From assembly GCA_009760855.2 (NCBI GenBank), contig WPIO01000001.1, positions 7,756,001 through 7,820,000 of the forward strand: a stretch of 64,000 nt of DNA. The letters are read 5' to 3'. Source of the DNA: Cristatella mucedo (Eukaryota > Bryozoa > Phylactolaemata > Cristatellidae). Below, one piece after another: positions 47,977-58,712 of this stretch (the first letter of the stretch is position 1; each line of letters opens with the position of its first letter). The notes beneath the pieces are model-generated. The model did no database searches. It was not told where the DNA came from and saw only the letters and a program-made list of their open reading frames with translations. The position numbers and the translations under genes are program-made.

Positions 47977-48399
47977 TTGCTGAACAGCTCCCACGAGGGT
48001 CGGATGGCAGCCGGTGGCTGGGGCTGGCCGTATCGCCGGCTCCCGTCGGTGGACGCTCACCTGTGGTTAGGATGGACTAGACGTGCAGCCACTGCGTCGG
48101 AAAAGAGAGCAGCTCCTGGTATGACGGCTGAAGCGCTCGCGGCCGTACAGAGGTGTATGCAGTGTCCTGGTATCGTCTGCGATTGTAATTGGTCAGGGAG
48201 AGCGGCACCGGTGGTAACATTAAATGCAGTTCGCCTAACCGAGGAGCTCGTTTTTAGTGTATTTTCCCGCATGAGGAAAGCATCGGGAACTGATGATGAT
48301 GGCTTTGTTGTTGCACGGACGGTGGCCACTGTTTATGAGTCTGATACAGGGATCTACCACTGCGGCCGGCGCCACCCCTGCCAGACCCGAGCGCACGAG

Positions 48400-48455
<56 letters not shown>

Positions 48456-48546
48456 GGTGTCTGCAGCAACAGCAGCGAAGCAATCGCCTCCAACTAAATG
48501 CCCATCTGCACTTTTAATTGCCTCAGCTAATGCGATGCTTGCCTAG
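47977..48546 (+). CDS. Candidate Ig-like exon with poly-Ala tract
   Basis: The frame is open for about 190 codons. Residues 66-129 look like an immunoglobulin-type domain: Cys-rich start (CPGIVCDCNW), DDDGFVVARTVATV, then YESDTGIYHCG, the DxGxYxC signature of the Ig F strand. A run of about 18 Ala follows, encoded by a (GCA)n microsatellite at 48403-48453, and the frame stops at 48546. The same frame reopens after that stop and runs to about 48870. Ig domains of this kind sit in secreted or surface proteins. The N-terminal half reads like chance, so the true exon probably starts near 48160. Unproven. Confidence 0.35.
48403..48453. repeat. (GCA)n trinucleotide repeat, about 17 units
   Basis: Reads as poly-Ala, poly-Gln or, on the minus strand, poly-Cys/poly-Leu depending on frame. 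Confidence 0.97.
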
Positions 48547-48734
48547 TATAGGTCGGCAGGCCCGACAGCAGATAGATCTCTGAAATGCTGGAGCTCCCTC
48601 CCTGATACTTGGGCTGACGCAGAAGCTGACAGCTCCGTCTGCCTGCACAGCGAATCTGCCGGCCTGACCTCTGCACGTCTTATTTTTCTCGTACGCTGCG
48701 AATCGTGCTCCACCGGCGGTGTCCGGGGCAGTAG

Positions 48735-49211
48735 CAGCAGTATCGGCAGCCTTGGGCTCAGCTCGACTACCCTACGAGCGGCCGTAGCCTGCTGGACGAG
48801 AGGGTCACCTGCTGGACCGGAGACCCAGCAGTATTGCACTTTAGGACAGGCGAGTGTAGCTTTAAACGCCTGAAGTTTAAAGGGAAAGAAGTGAACACTT
48901 TCGCGCCATCTGAATGTTTAGCTGAGTGTACACCGTTGTATCTCCTGGGATGAGGCATTCCTCTGGGCGAGCGTAAAGTTGACCCATCAACCGACGCCCT
49001 GTGGGCCGAATTGTCTACCCTACCTGGTAAAACTTCAACCTGGGTTATGGAGCAAAAGCCCTCTGTAAAAATACGGACGGATTTTGTAAATAGATCATGC
49101 CTCGCAAGATGTCGTCAGCTATACCACTATCAACATGGTTATAGGTGCACTACTTTAAAATTAGACTACATTAAGACTCCCCGGCTTTGCCTTGGAGCTG
49201 TGTATCTTTAA
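48735..49211 (+). pseudogene. Candidate PAN/apple-like Cys-rich frame with one stop
   Basis: One frame is open for 158 codons with a single in-frame TGA at 48951. Two blocks look alike in layout. The first is VTCWTGDPAVLHFRTGECSF, then KFKGKEVNTFAPSECLAECT. The second is KIRTDFVNRSCLARCRQLY, then YRCTTLKLDYIKTPRLCLGA. The spacing Cys-x3-Cys then Cys in a beta-like stretch recalls PAN/apple domains (extracellular binding modules). The family match is loose. It may be two exons with an intron over the TGA, a pseudogene, or unrelated Cys-rich coding text. Confidence 0.35.
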
Positions 49212-49925
49212 ACGGCCTCAATCGTGCAGACGTACTTGCAGATCTGGCATATATTATGCACTCAAGATCGATTTTCATAGTTTTATTTGAAACAAACTCA
49301 AAAGCAAGTTTTGGTAATTTATACTTTTCTTTTTTTTAAATTTTGCTGCACAACGAAAGTTTTGCAAGATTGCCGGCTAATAGAGCTGGCTCAGCTGAGC
49401 TGGCTCACCTGCTACATCGAAGAATACTTAGGCTAAGCTTTAAAAGCTAATATGAAATTTCTTGTGGTTTTATGGGTATTTAATATTACATCTACATACA
49501 CGAGATCGTTCAGTCAATTCGGATATATTCGATAGCCACAGAGAGGCCTGTACGTACAGCGCCAACTATAGCGAGAAACAGTTTTTGAAGTCCAACGTTT
49601 GACTAACTGACAATCTCTCGAATAAGGTTTTTTCGCTGTCTGAACTCATGAGAAATTCAAATTCCAAATATTATTGTTCAGGAAACACTATTAATCTTAA
49701 CTAAAGTATGAATGTAATGAGCACTTTGGGATATACTCATATAAGTAGATGTTACTCACTTGGCCTTACTGAGAACTGAAGCTACATTTTCAGTGGAACG
49801 ACATGGCTGAATGTGCACATCCTCAGACCACTTGGTACCGTTACGAATCTTGTATAGCCGCTGCTTAGCAGCCTGGAGGACTTACTTAGAAATGTAGAGA
49901 CAATTTTTCAAGAAATACCACTTAT
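49212..49925. other. AT-rich unassigned DNA
   Basis: Nothing supported. Confidence 0.35.
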
Positions 49926-49929
49926 TAAA

Positions 49930-50220
49930 GTGAATCGTTGGTCCTTGAATCAGAAGTCCGTGCAAACTATTACCAATTTCCCCTTCTAGGTTGTTGTCAA
50001 AGATTCTTGAAAATTGTTACAAAGCAACTTGTAGCACACATTAAAAACAATGAATATTCAGAAAAATTTCAGTTGGAGTTCAAGTGGCAGCAATCCGCTG
50101 AAACTGCTCTATTCCGTGTAACCAACGACATCATATGCAAAAATGACGGGAATGTCACTGCCCTAGTGCTGCTAGATCTATCAGCTGCCTTCGATACTAT
50201 TAATCACGTTATCTCGCATA
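49930..50220 (+). mobile_element. LINE RT N-terminal fragment
   Basis: The frame reads NYYQFPLLGCCQRFLKIVTK, QLVAHIKNNEYSEKFQLEF, SAETALFRVTNDIICKNDGN and VTALVLLDLSAAFDTINHV. This is the finger/palm start of a CR1/L2 RT including motif A (LLDLSAAFDTINH, with the first catalytic Asp). It breaks off right after motif A into unrelated DNA, so both ends are truncated, which is unusual for a simple 5'-truncated LINE. It differs enough from LINE-A to be a third family or an older subfamily. Confidence 0.9.
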
Positions 50221-50224
50221 AACG

Positions 50225-50720
50225 ATCGAGAACAAAGATTGGTCTTGCAGACAAACGCTCGCATTGTTCTAATCATTATTGTCCGCTCGTCCTCAATCCG
50301 CGTCGTGTGGGGCAGGCCCTAAACCGCACCCTACCTGTCGATCAGACAACTCCGCTTACCTAAACTCTTGGTTTATTCTTTGCGGAATGCTGATCGACAG
50401 CAGTAGTCTTGGCAACATGTTCCTACCCTGAAATTCTGTAATTGGAAAACCACCTGTCGGGCTTGCACTTATCTCAACAGGCTCTCCCACTGTGGCCTAA
50501 TAGAAAGCAGCAACAACCAGACAGTGAGCAGTGGCTAACTCCCTTCAATCTAGAAATGCACTGGGTAAAGCAGCGAGATCACGTTATACGGCAGCATTAC
50601 TTGAGCGCTGGCACGCAGGCAGAAAAATAGGAGCGAACGGTATGGCCGACAATTTTATCAGGTTTACCTTAGCAAATTTTCTTCGAAACTTGATCTGCTT
50701 GGCCGTGAGAGTCGGGGGAA
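50225..50720. other. Unassigned DNA
   Basis: Nothing supported. Confidence 0.3.
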
Positions 50721-50724
50721 AAGA

Positions 50725-50878
<154 letters not shown>

Positions 50879-50879
50879 A

Positions 50880-51450
50880 TAGACGAAAATAAGTAAGTGA
50901 AGGTTTACTGAATAAACAGCCAAATTTAAATAGCGACAGAAGAGCTTTAACGGCTTCCACTGCCAATTCCAGTGAACAATAAAGGATTAACCGCTGCAGG
51001 ACTCTGGCAGGAGAGCTGGGCTAAGACCCACGGCGATGCAGAGACAGGGAAAGAGAGCGAGATGGGATGCTCGACTAGTTCTCCGGAGTGACCGACAATG
51101 TGAGCAAATGAAAGTCTAAATGGCTCCCATCAAATAGGCATCAAAGCGCGTGGTGGTGGATGCAAAAACGTGTCAAGAATAAACGATCGTTCTGATAAAT
51201 AGAAGAGAGGCTAACACCGGTAGGGCTAAGATGTTCTCTTTTTGCTCTCAGACATTACACATCCGGTGAGATCTAAACCCGGAACTTCCTGAATGATTTT
51301 CGTAGCATCGCGCTTGGGACCCCCATGCACACTAAGTTTGAGCTTTAATAAGTAAGGAAATCCACCATGACCAGGCAAACGCTTACTGTATAATATAGTT
51401 TGTGGCAAGAATAAGCGGGCAGATGCATGAAACGGTTCATTTGCAGCTAC
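50880..51450. other. Unassigned DNA
   Basis: Nothing supported. Confidence 0.3.
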
Positions 51451-51454
51451 GTGC

Positions 51455-51546
51455 TTCCTTTGCAGCTAGTGTAAAGCGCCTGGGAGATTGAGTTATCTGA
51501 GGTCACTTTATCAAATGAATTACTATTACTGTTGTTATTATTATTT
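51455..51546 (+). mobile_element. LINE-A tail only
   Basis: GCAGCTAGTGTAAAGCGCCT, GGGAGATTGAGTTATCTGAG, GTCACTTTATCAAATGAATT and a TTATTATT tail. A short, decayed LINE-A 3' end. Confidence 0.8.
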
Positions 51547-51549
51547 GAC

Positions 51550-52885
51550 ACAAGTCACTTATCGAGCAATACGCGTCATTATCGAGTGTCAAAACTATAC
51601 TTTTGATTATTTCTACCTGAGTGAGCACAGGCTTAAAGCACAAACATAGGGCTTATAACGAACACATTAGGCATAACATAATCACAAGGGAGATCTATTT
51701 GTAAAACCATCATCTAAAATCTTCGTTTGTTTTTACAGGTATGTGCATTTCACGTGTATAAGTACCTCAGGTCACCTCATCCAAATGCGGCCTTGCTTAT
51801 GCACTCTGGAACAGAGACCTGCATCGGCCCCGATGGCGTTGCTCTGGCTCGCCATGCTTCAGCTATGCTATGCCTTCTGAATGTCCCACTGACTCCCGGA
51901 GGCCAAGGTTCACTCGAAAAGAGACACAAGTAGTTACCGCTAGCCGGTAACTGTGCAGGTAAAGCCCACCCTTTTGCTTTTTAGCAATGGTCTTCATAAC
52001 AATAGATCGAGAGGCCACGTCCTGAGGGCGAATGGATACAGCTCTGCCTGCTTGGTAATCTTGGTCTTTTTGCTACCGAGTATGTCAGGTAATTCGGCAA
52101 AGCTTGCGATTTGAATAGCTAGCTGCGAAACATTCATCAGGTTGATTTCACTGCTTCGTGCTATTCATGAAGCGTTCGGAACGGAAGTAAGACTGCCAAG
52201 CTGAAGAAATGTCAGTTTTAGGTTACCTGATCCCAACGGCTCGCAATAGTAGTGGCTAGACTATTTGGCACGCATCAGTTATAAGCAAATAGAGATTTTA
52301 ATGCGCGTTCCATGACTGAGATCAATAACCAAATCTCACCTTGAGCAGGTGCGTTTTCGTACAACACTCGATCTTGCTGGTCGACGAATTAGGGTCGCAA
52401 CATCTAAGGTCGAAAGTCTTAGGAGCTCGTTTGACCGCTCATATTGCGTTGAGTCGCTCCATCGAATTAATCCTGTGTTACATCATGACTCTACTCCATG
52501 CCATTGTATTATTGGCGGTGCCCGGCGAGGTTTCCTTGAGGCTGGCTGAATGGGAGTGGCCGAAGGGGGCTAACAAAATCCTGTTCTGAGTGATCAGGCC
52601 CCATAATTCGATTCACTAGGCTGTTTGTGCAGGCAGGCAGTTACTGTCAAAAGTATCGAGCAAGGTTGATTAGAACAGCGCTGGCAACCACCAAGCATTT
52701 TAGAACTTTATGCATTAAATATTGACACATGAATTAGAACACTATATCTTCTTAAGCACAGGCTAGGTAATTGCTTTAGGGGAGGTGGGCTATGTCGCTG
52801 CATCTGCGAAACCCTCACTGGTTCTGGTAGTTGTGCCTAGCGTAAAATGCCTACTGGCGTGACGATGGCAATTCGCTGGTCGATA
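51550..52885. other. Unassigned DNA
   Basis: Nothing supported. Confidence 0.35.
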
Positions 52886-52888
52886 GCT

Positions 52889-52923
52889 GTGCAGTGCTGA
52901 AAGCAGCGCTTTCAGCACTGCAC
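52889..52923. repeat. Perfect 16-bp-arm hairpin
   Basis: GTGCAGTGCTGAAAGC, loop AGC, then GCTTTCAGCACTGCAC: 16 paired bases with no mismatch. It is too short for a pre-miRNA. No flanking T run suggests a terminator. Confidence 0.95.
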
Positions 52924-55025
52924 CCAACTAGTGAAGGCGCCCGGCATTGCCCTTATGTCGCAGCTGGTACGGTGGGTACCTTCAGGAGAAATCGCTGCTG
53001 GCTGATAGCAGGTAACACTCATCGCTAGGGCTCGTTCAAGCACAGACAGTCGCTCAAAAAAGGGCGACTTTGGTCAGGTCAGGCTTACACCTTATACCGA
53101 CCATATTGTAAGTCGACTTGATCTGGATGCATACATAAATAAATAAATACTGTGCTGCTCATAAGCATCATAAGGCAGCTAGTTAAGAGCAAGTCTTCAG
53201 TTCGCAGTCAGCGGCCACGCTCAAAACTAACGATCGTAGGGCATTGCTTTATCCCATTCTATAAAATTGATGTCTGCCATCGTGCAGCTGGCGGCTTGTA
53301 ACATCGCAGGACTCTTTCAATACCTTTGAAATTGAGATTGTGGACTCAGGACGTTATCTAGATGAGAGCTTACTGTCGGCTTCGTGCAGGAATACAGCCC
53401 TTCACATTACCCTTAGATGAATCGCTGTGCAGATACTTACCGAAAAACGACTCGCAACTGCTTGAGCCCGCGATCACATTTGCATTTATCGTCTGATCTC
53501 AAGCACTCATTTGCATTTATCGTCTTCTCAAGCCAAAGCTTATTCGATCTAAAATGAACTACTATTGCGACCGTTCGACCCAAGCAAAGAAGAAAAGCAG
53601 GAAGCAGAGTAATCTGAAGTTTAAGTGTTTTTCCAGTGCCCGGTATTCGCTTGCTGAGCGAGAGCATTTCACTGCTTGAGAAAGTTGTTACTAATTGAGC
53701 CTCACTTCTCGGCTGCACTGCCGTAGCACCCAGCAGCAACGTAGCTAGCTATTATGTTCTATGTTGACTAGCTAGGGTTAGCATCTCTAGGTCGCGCCAG
53801 TTCACTATCTAAAGGAGCTGGTTTCAAGAGGTATTCGCAGATATTGGCAGTTTCGTAACTTGAGGCCTCAGGATAGTCTTTAGCCCACCCATTAAGAGAC
53901 CAAGTAGAGCACTCTAGGAATGACTCCCATAAGCTTCCACCCGAGCGCTGTAGCGCCCCAAGCGGAGGACAGACAGACCCGCAGGCTCCCCAACCAATTT
54001 TCTGCAGCAGATCCCATATTTGCTACATACAAATGCAAGGGGCCCCGGGTTACGAGCCCAATATTTTTAGATATTAGATTCCCTGACTGGGTTCCTAGTC
54101 TGGGATTAGTCACACAGGGCACGATTTCCCGTAAGGTTCTACGGCATATTTTATAATTCGATCCAGTGTGTGGTAAGAAAATCATGAAAAGTCGTTCCGG
54201 CGATAGAAAATACTTATATTTAAAATGCTGAGGATTCAAAAGAAGCTGTGCATGATTGTTTCTACCTTCGAAGCTCACTTTGGCGCTCAATAAATTGGTA
54301 TGAATTATTTTGCCTTCCTCTGCCTTTTTTAAGAAAACTCTTACAGAGCTGATCCAACCAAAGCTGATTGACGCCCCAACTACCTGTCAAGCTCCGACGA
54401 GCCGATCGAGTTCGGTTCGTAGCCCGGAGCCGGGATCATAATCTCAGTCATTTTTTTTCACCTATCCGGATGCTTGCGACCCTGTTTTTTCGATACCCGA
54501 GACGGTCTTTACCCGGAACCTGGGTGCTAGTGGTGGTCACTGCAAAACAAAACACCGTAAGGTGCTCCTCCGTGGATCGCAGCTGGACACTGCACGCCGG
54601 AGGCAGTAGGGGTCTGGAAGTTTTTGGAAGGCTCACATTAAATTACACGAAAACACTGGCTAACGCACTTTTCCATTGAATGTGTTGCTCCACTACCAAG
54701 GAGCACTGCCAAGCACCACTCATGATTCTTTCTTAAAAGATATCGGTACGACCGTACTTGGAACCTGGCATTGCATGCCCCTCGAAACCTCTATGAATGC
54801 AGGCCCCGTTGCAAACCTCTAGAGACCTTTGTCTAGACAGAATCGCGTCTTTTGTCACCATTGCCAAAATTATGGCCTGAAATGACGGCGAGCTATATCA
54901 TCCGGAATATGACTGGCATTCATTATTTGTGGTGCTTGAATTGCCACGGCTAAGAACCGATTTTGCCATAATCAATGACCCAGTCCACATAAAAGCAAAC
55001 GCCATGAGAAAAGCAGTCTTCTGTG
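52924..55025. other. Unassigned DNA
   Basis: A 31-bp-period duplication lies at about 53477-53525 (CATTTGCATTTATCGTCT twice). Otherwise nothing supported. Confidence 0.35.
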
Positions 55026-55030
55026 CTTGA

Positions 55031-55214
55031 AATAAATAAATACAATTCACTTGTATAGAGGCCTTATGAGAGCTCAATCACTATTCGGGAGCTTGATGTA
55101 TGCAATAGGGCTCCAGCCTACAACTTCGGTCCTTATGGGCGGGCGGCACCTTAACAGTGGGGGTCAATTAACCGTGGGGGATCAAACCAGCTCAGCTTCC
55201 CGAGTTGGCCTAGG
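55031..55214 (-). repeat. SINE-1 copy
   Basis: On the minus strand: GGCCAACTCGGGAAGCTGAG, GTTAAGGTGCCGCCCGCCC, GTTGTAGGCTGGAGCCC (B-box region), AATAGTGATTGAGCTCTCAT, AAGGCCTCTATACAAGTGAA and a (TTTA)n tail. It is longer than the others by an insertion of about 25 bases in the head. Confidence 0.75.
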
Positions 55215-55638
55215 CATTTGAGCCGATCTGAGCTGTAGGCAAAAGAGCAGTTAGTGTACGCCACAGACTGCTGGACGCCTGTAGCTCTCCACTACTGTCA
55301 ATAAGACTCTCTCGTTGTGGATGTGGACTTGCTACGTTAGGATACTGGTGCTCTTCATCCCTGCCGAGATCCGTAAATGTTAGAATACTAGGTAATGCTG
55401 GTGTTAGAATACTAGGTAATGCTGGTGTTAGAATACTAGGTAATGCTGGTGTTAGAATACTAGGTAATGCTGGTGTTAGAATACTAGGTAATGCTGGTGT
55501 TAGAATACTAGGTAATGCTGGTGCTGCATCTACTAGTCGAAAGCCGTGATTACATGGCTCAGAGTGTCGCCGGCATTCTTCTCCCATTCCATAAGAGACT
55601 AGCATCGTTGCAAGCGCTGCGTCTGGGGCCAAGTTCAT
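55210..55638 (-). other. Open frame with 24-bp tandem repeat (PALPSILT)n
   Basis: An ATG at 55638 opens 142 codons: MNLAPDAALATMLVSYGMGE, then about six in-frame copies of the eight-residue unit PALPSILT, then FTDLGRDEEHQYPNV and LWRTLTALLPTAQIGSNA. The stop codon falls at the SINE-1 head (55.21 kb). The frame is preserved because the repeat unit is 24 bp. No family is recognised. It could be a host exon whose end is now supplied by the SINE, or a chance frame kept open by the stop-free repeat. Confidence 0.35.
55379..55523. repeat. 24-bp tandem repeat, six units
   Basis: The unit GTTAGAATACTAGGTAATGC plus TGGT is repeated six times with virtually no divergence, so expansion is recent. Confidence 0.97.
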
Positions 55639-55639
55639 T

Positions 55640-57260
55640 GCGGATGTGGAAGCAGCACACCACGGTTGTAACAGCCCGAAACGGAAGCTGACTCATAGTG
55701 AGCGATCTTTTATGTCAAAGAATAGTGGTGGCCTCCACTGGAGAGGAGAGAGCTTTAACCTGGACACCAAAGGCGAGATTCCTGGAAGGCCATAAGAGCC
55801 AAACTCGAAGCCTTGTAGCTTCCCGTGAAAGAAAGCTTGCTTGGGGCAGGAAATAGGCTGTGAGTCTTTTACGGTGGGAGGGTGCTAAAACAGCACATTC
55901 CCGGAGGCTCACCTGCACCAGGTCCCTTGGGGAAGGGCTAAAATCCCACCCTGGCGCCTTGCCTAGGGAACCGAGGTGAAGCTTAAGTATGCCAGGAGTT
56001 AAGATCAGACTTGACGATGCAAATGACAGATGGTGGAAGAACATGTCTTCCAGCCAATACGCCGTTTGTTTATAGAGCGAGCCAGCCAGCTCACTTTCGG
56101 TTATGTGTACAGTGCCCCCAGCAGGGTGAGGGAGTGAGCTGGCTCTGTGCCAAATGATAACATAATGGCACCTAATTGGCTGCTACAGGTATTGTGCTTA
56201 CATACAAAAGTGAGCTCAATCTATAAATAGACGACGCGTATTAGTTGCATCTTTAATAATCCCTAGGTGTCTACTTACAAACTATAGATCCAGCTGGCCG
56301 GCTACCCAGACTCATCTCAATACGGCCCAAGCTGGCCTTCAAATCAAGCCGAAGATGTGCCGCAGTCCAGCAAAACCTCGACGCTGGAATCGCTAAAAGG
56401 GGGCCAGCCGGCAGCTGACCTCACGGACTGGCTATCTAGGGCCCATATCGGTGCCATTAATTTTAAAATACGAAGCGGCCGGAAGCCATCCGACGCAGGA
56501 CTGAGTTCTCAAAAATATATAAAAAACAGTATACAGCATATCGTTGCCGACAAGTGTGATACCGGAGACTAAGGTGCACACGATCACATATGAAAATGAT
56601 AACCCAGCCATATCATTGCCAATAAGTGATATTTATTGAAGTAAAAGGCTCAAGCAAGATCGAAATATCGGAAACAAAAATAAAAGTGTGGTACCAGTAG
56701 AACGCAGGAAGTTCGGGCTAATTAGAGTACGTTTGTGATTCCAGTCTCGGCACTGTTTGCCCCAGCATGACCCTGCAATCAAGAACGTCAATTTGACACA
56801 CACTAATCTCATGCGAAGAAATATGAGGTGAAGCAGACAGCTGTTAAGTCAGGCTACAACCACGAGCCCGGTTGGGGTATCCGGGAATCTTCAAATGGCA
56901 AGCTGGAGATGAGTAAGGTCTTGCTTAGAGATGGTGGAGATCTATTGACGAACCCAGCAGCACAAACACTAGAGTAGCAAAAAGCTTGCAACACAGGCAG
57001 TTGGCATCAGCCGAGAACGCTTAGTATGAAACTGCAAAATGCAATGGAAAAATACATGCCCTGGATTTGGAGTTACTTTTTAACGCTGTTACTGCATAGG
57101 CCAGTGACTGCGGACACCACCTCAGCAATACTATAATATTATGCATAGAATGGATGACACAAATTGCAAGACTACACATATTTCCGACAAGACAATTGCT
57201 GGCAAGAAATGCTGTAGCAGTACCACTTGCCAGCTGTCCAAGGCTATGGCATCGGCTGAT
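55640..57260. other. Unassigned DNA
   Basis: Overlapping short frames only. The region lies 3' of the minus-strand membrane-protein gene and may include its 3' UTR. Confidence 0.3.
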
Positions 57261-57262
57261 GA

Positions 57263-57306
57263 TTACATTAGCCCACCCTCAGTTCCCAGGGTCATAGCTT
57301 CAGTTA
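57263..57306 (-). CDS. Candidate last exon of the membrane-protein gene
   Basis: Minus strand: after TTCTTCCTTTAG the sequence reads TAACTGAAGC and so on. In the phase predicted from the upstream exon the first codon is TAA, so the protein would end exactly at the junction. In another phase the text is TEAMTLGTEGGLM and a stop, which looks more like a real C-terminus but does not fit the phase. The true end is unresolved. Confidence 0.3.
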
Positions 57307-57461
57307 CTAAAGGAAGAATTTAAGAGTGGCCCTCTGAAAGTCACATACACACAGAAACTGGCTGCCTAGATAGCCTACAAACTAAATTATGCCGTGCATC
57401 AGCTACGAGCACGGAACTCAAGCATTGAAACCGAGCACAGCCAAGCAACGTTGCTACTTAC

Positions 57462-57562
57462 CCCTGTCACTTGGGCGCTGGTTATTGGCGCATCGCCCTC
57501 TGCAGCCACAGCATCGCTGCTAATCGCATAGCTGTCAGCAGGAACATGACCGACCTTGGCAG
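57462..57562 (-). CDS. Cytoplasmic-tail exon of the membrane-protein gene
   Basis: 101 bp between acceptor GGCTTCCCTTGTAG and donor GTAAGT. It starts in phase 1, completing Ala with the G left by the transmembrane exon. It reads AKVGHVPADSYAISSDAVAA and EGDAPITSAQVTG. It follows the membrane anchor and is hydrophilic, so it should be cytoplasmic. The other frames are closed or shift phase, which supports this exon. No signalling motif recognised. Confidence 0.6.
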
Positions 57563-58086
57563 CTACAAGGGAAGCCATTTCCAAATGCTGCTATCGGCTG
57601 CATGCATGCACAGTTGCAACGCATCGAGCAGCTACGAAGCACGAGCATCGCCGGTCCCACGGAGCTGCTCAGCTGAGCAAGACGAGCATGACGCATGCGG
57701 TCGGGAGGAGGACGGCATGGACATGGCCAAGCTCAGCGGCAGCTTAACGAAGACAGTGAGAAGCTGCTTCAGCAGCAGCAACTGCAGCAGTGTGCCTGGC
57801 CTTGGATGCTAATGCAGCCAGCAGTCGGTGAGTGGTACTGAAGCAGCCGGCGGGCACCTAGGACGAGAGGCAGGCACCGAGGACGAGAGCAGGCGCCGGC
57901 GAAACGACGATGGATCTAACACGACACATGCAACTGCTCGACCAAATTACACCTCGAATGAACCAACCGCCAGCCTCTAGTTTCCTAGAGCCCGAAGATG
58001 CATTCTTCTATTGCCGCAGCACATGTGATGCCTGCAATTCCCGGAGGAAGGGAGCAGAGGAAGCCACACCCTGCCGAGAAGCTCAC

Positions 58087-58369
58087 CTGCCAGTGCCGCT
58101 TTCTTGGCCAAAATGACAGCCAGTGCTACTGCACCAGTCACGGCAGCTGCTGTCAAGATGACAATAACTGCGACGGCCCACGGCTGAAGAGACTGGGTAG
58201 CCGACTGCTGTGGACCGGCGGCAGTGGTGGCTACCGAAGTCGGGGCACTGCTGACCTCGGTGGATGCAACAGAGGAGGCTGCCGAGGCAGGCAGGCTCGG
58301 CGTCGTTGTTGAGATGCTCATGCCTGCTGCAGCCGTCGCCGTGGGCATGCTTACTGAAGTCACGATAGC
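58087..58369 (-). CDS. Stalk and transmembrane exon of the membrane-protein gene
   Basis: 283 bp, acceptor TCACTGGCTTCCTTGTAG, donor GTGAGC, phase 0 to phase 1. Residues 1-62 are a Ser/Thr/Ala/Pro-rich stalk (TTTPSLPASAASSVASTE), probably O-glycosylated like a mucin. Residues 64-88 are a transmembrane helix (WAVAVIVILTAAAVTGAVAL), followed by a positive pair, AKK. This is the stop-transfer layout of a type I membrane protein, with the upstream exons outside the cell. It is the strongest sign that this minus-strand set is a real gene. Confidence 0.75.
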
Positions 58370-58542
58370 CTACAAGGAAGCCAGTGAGAAGCGATCACCA
58401 GTGGCATTAGCCAGTGGTCCATCAGCTGGCACTGGCATGGCACGATGCTGCAGGAAAACATCTACTGCCTGCTATGTGCTGCAGTTGCTCAGGTAAAGGC
58501 AAGGCTACAGCACCGGGGCCGATGAACAGTGGCAATGTGTAC

Positions 58543-58712
58543 CTGAACGGAGATTGCAGTGCTAGAGGCAACCAGGCTGGATGTGAGTGCAATCGCCACA
58601 TCGGTTGTAGGTGCAGCAGCCACAGTGGGTTCGGCAACGGCAAAGGCAAGTGTCTGAGCTGTCAATGCCGATTCAAACATAGGATTCGACACGTTGAAGT
58701 TCAGTGTGTAAT
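58543..58712 (-). CDS. Beta-domain exon of the membrane-protein gene
   Basis: 170 bp, acceptor ending GAATCGTTTAG, donor GTACAC, phase 1 to phase 0. It reads YTLNFNVSNPMFESALTAQT, LAFAVAEPTVAAAPTTDVAI and ALTSSLVASSTAISVQ. Joined in phase to 59464-59623 it completes the pattern FTDLYVSDPGQ-D-YTLNFNV. This layout, a beta hairpin ending in a GxxYTLxF strand, is common in Ig-like repeats of surface proteins. That the two halves make one motif only after splicing is good evidence for both exons. Confidence 0.75.

Noticed and set aside
47535-48080. 181-codon plus-strand frame and its opposite-strand partner
   Set aside because: Long open frames on both strands of GC-rich DNA with no motif point to composition and not coding.
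55379-55523. CRISPR array
   Set aside because: The 24-bp units are directly adjacent with no spacers; it is a simple tandem repeat.
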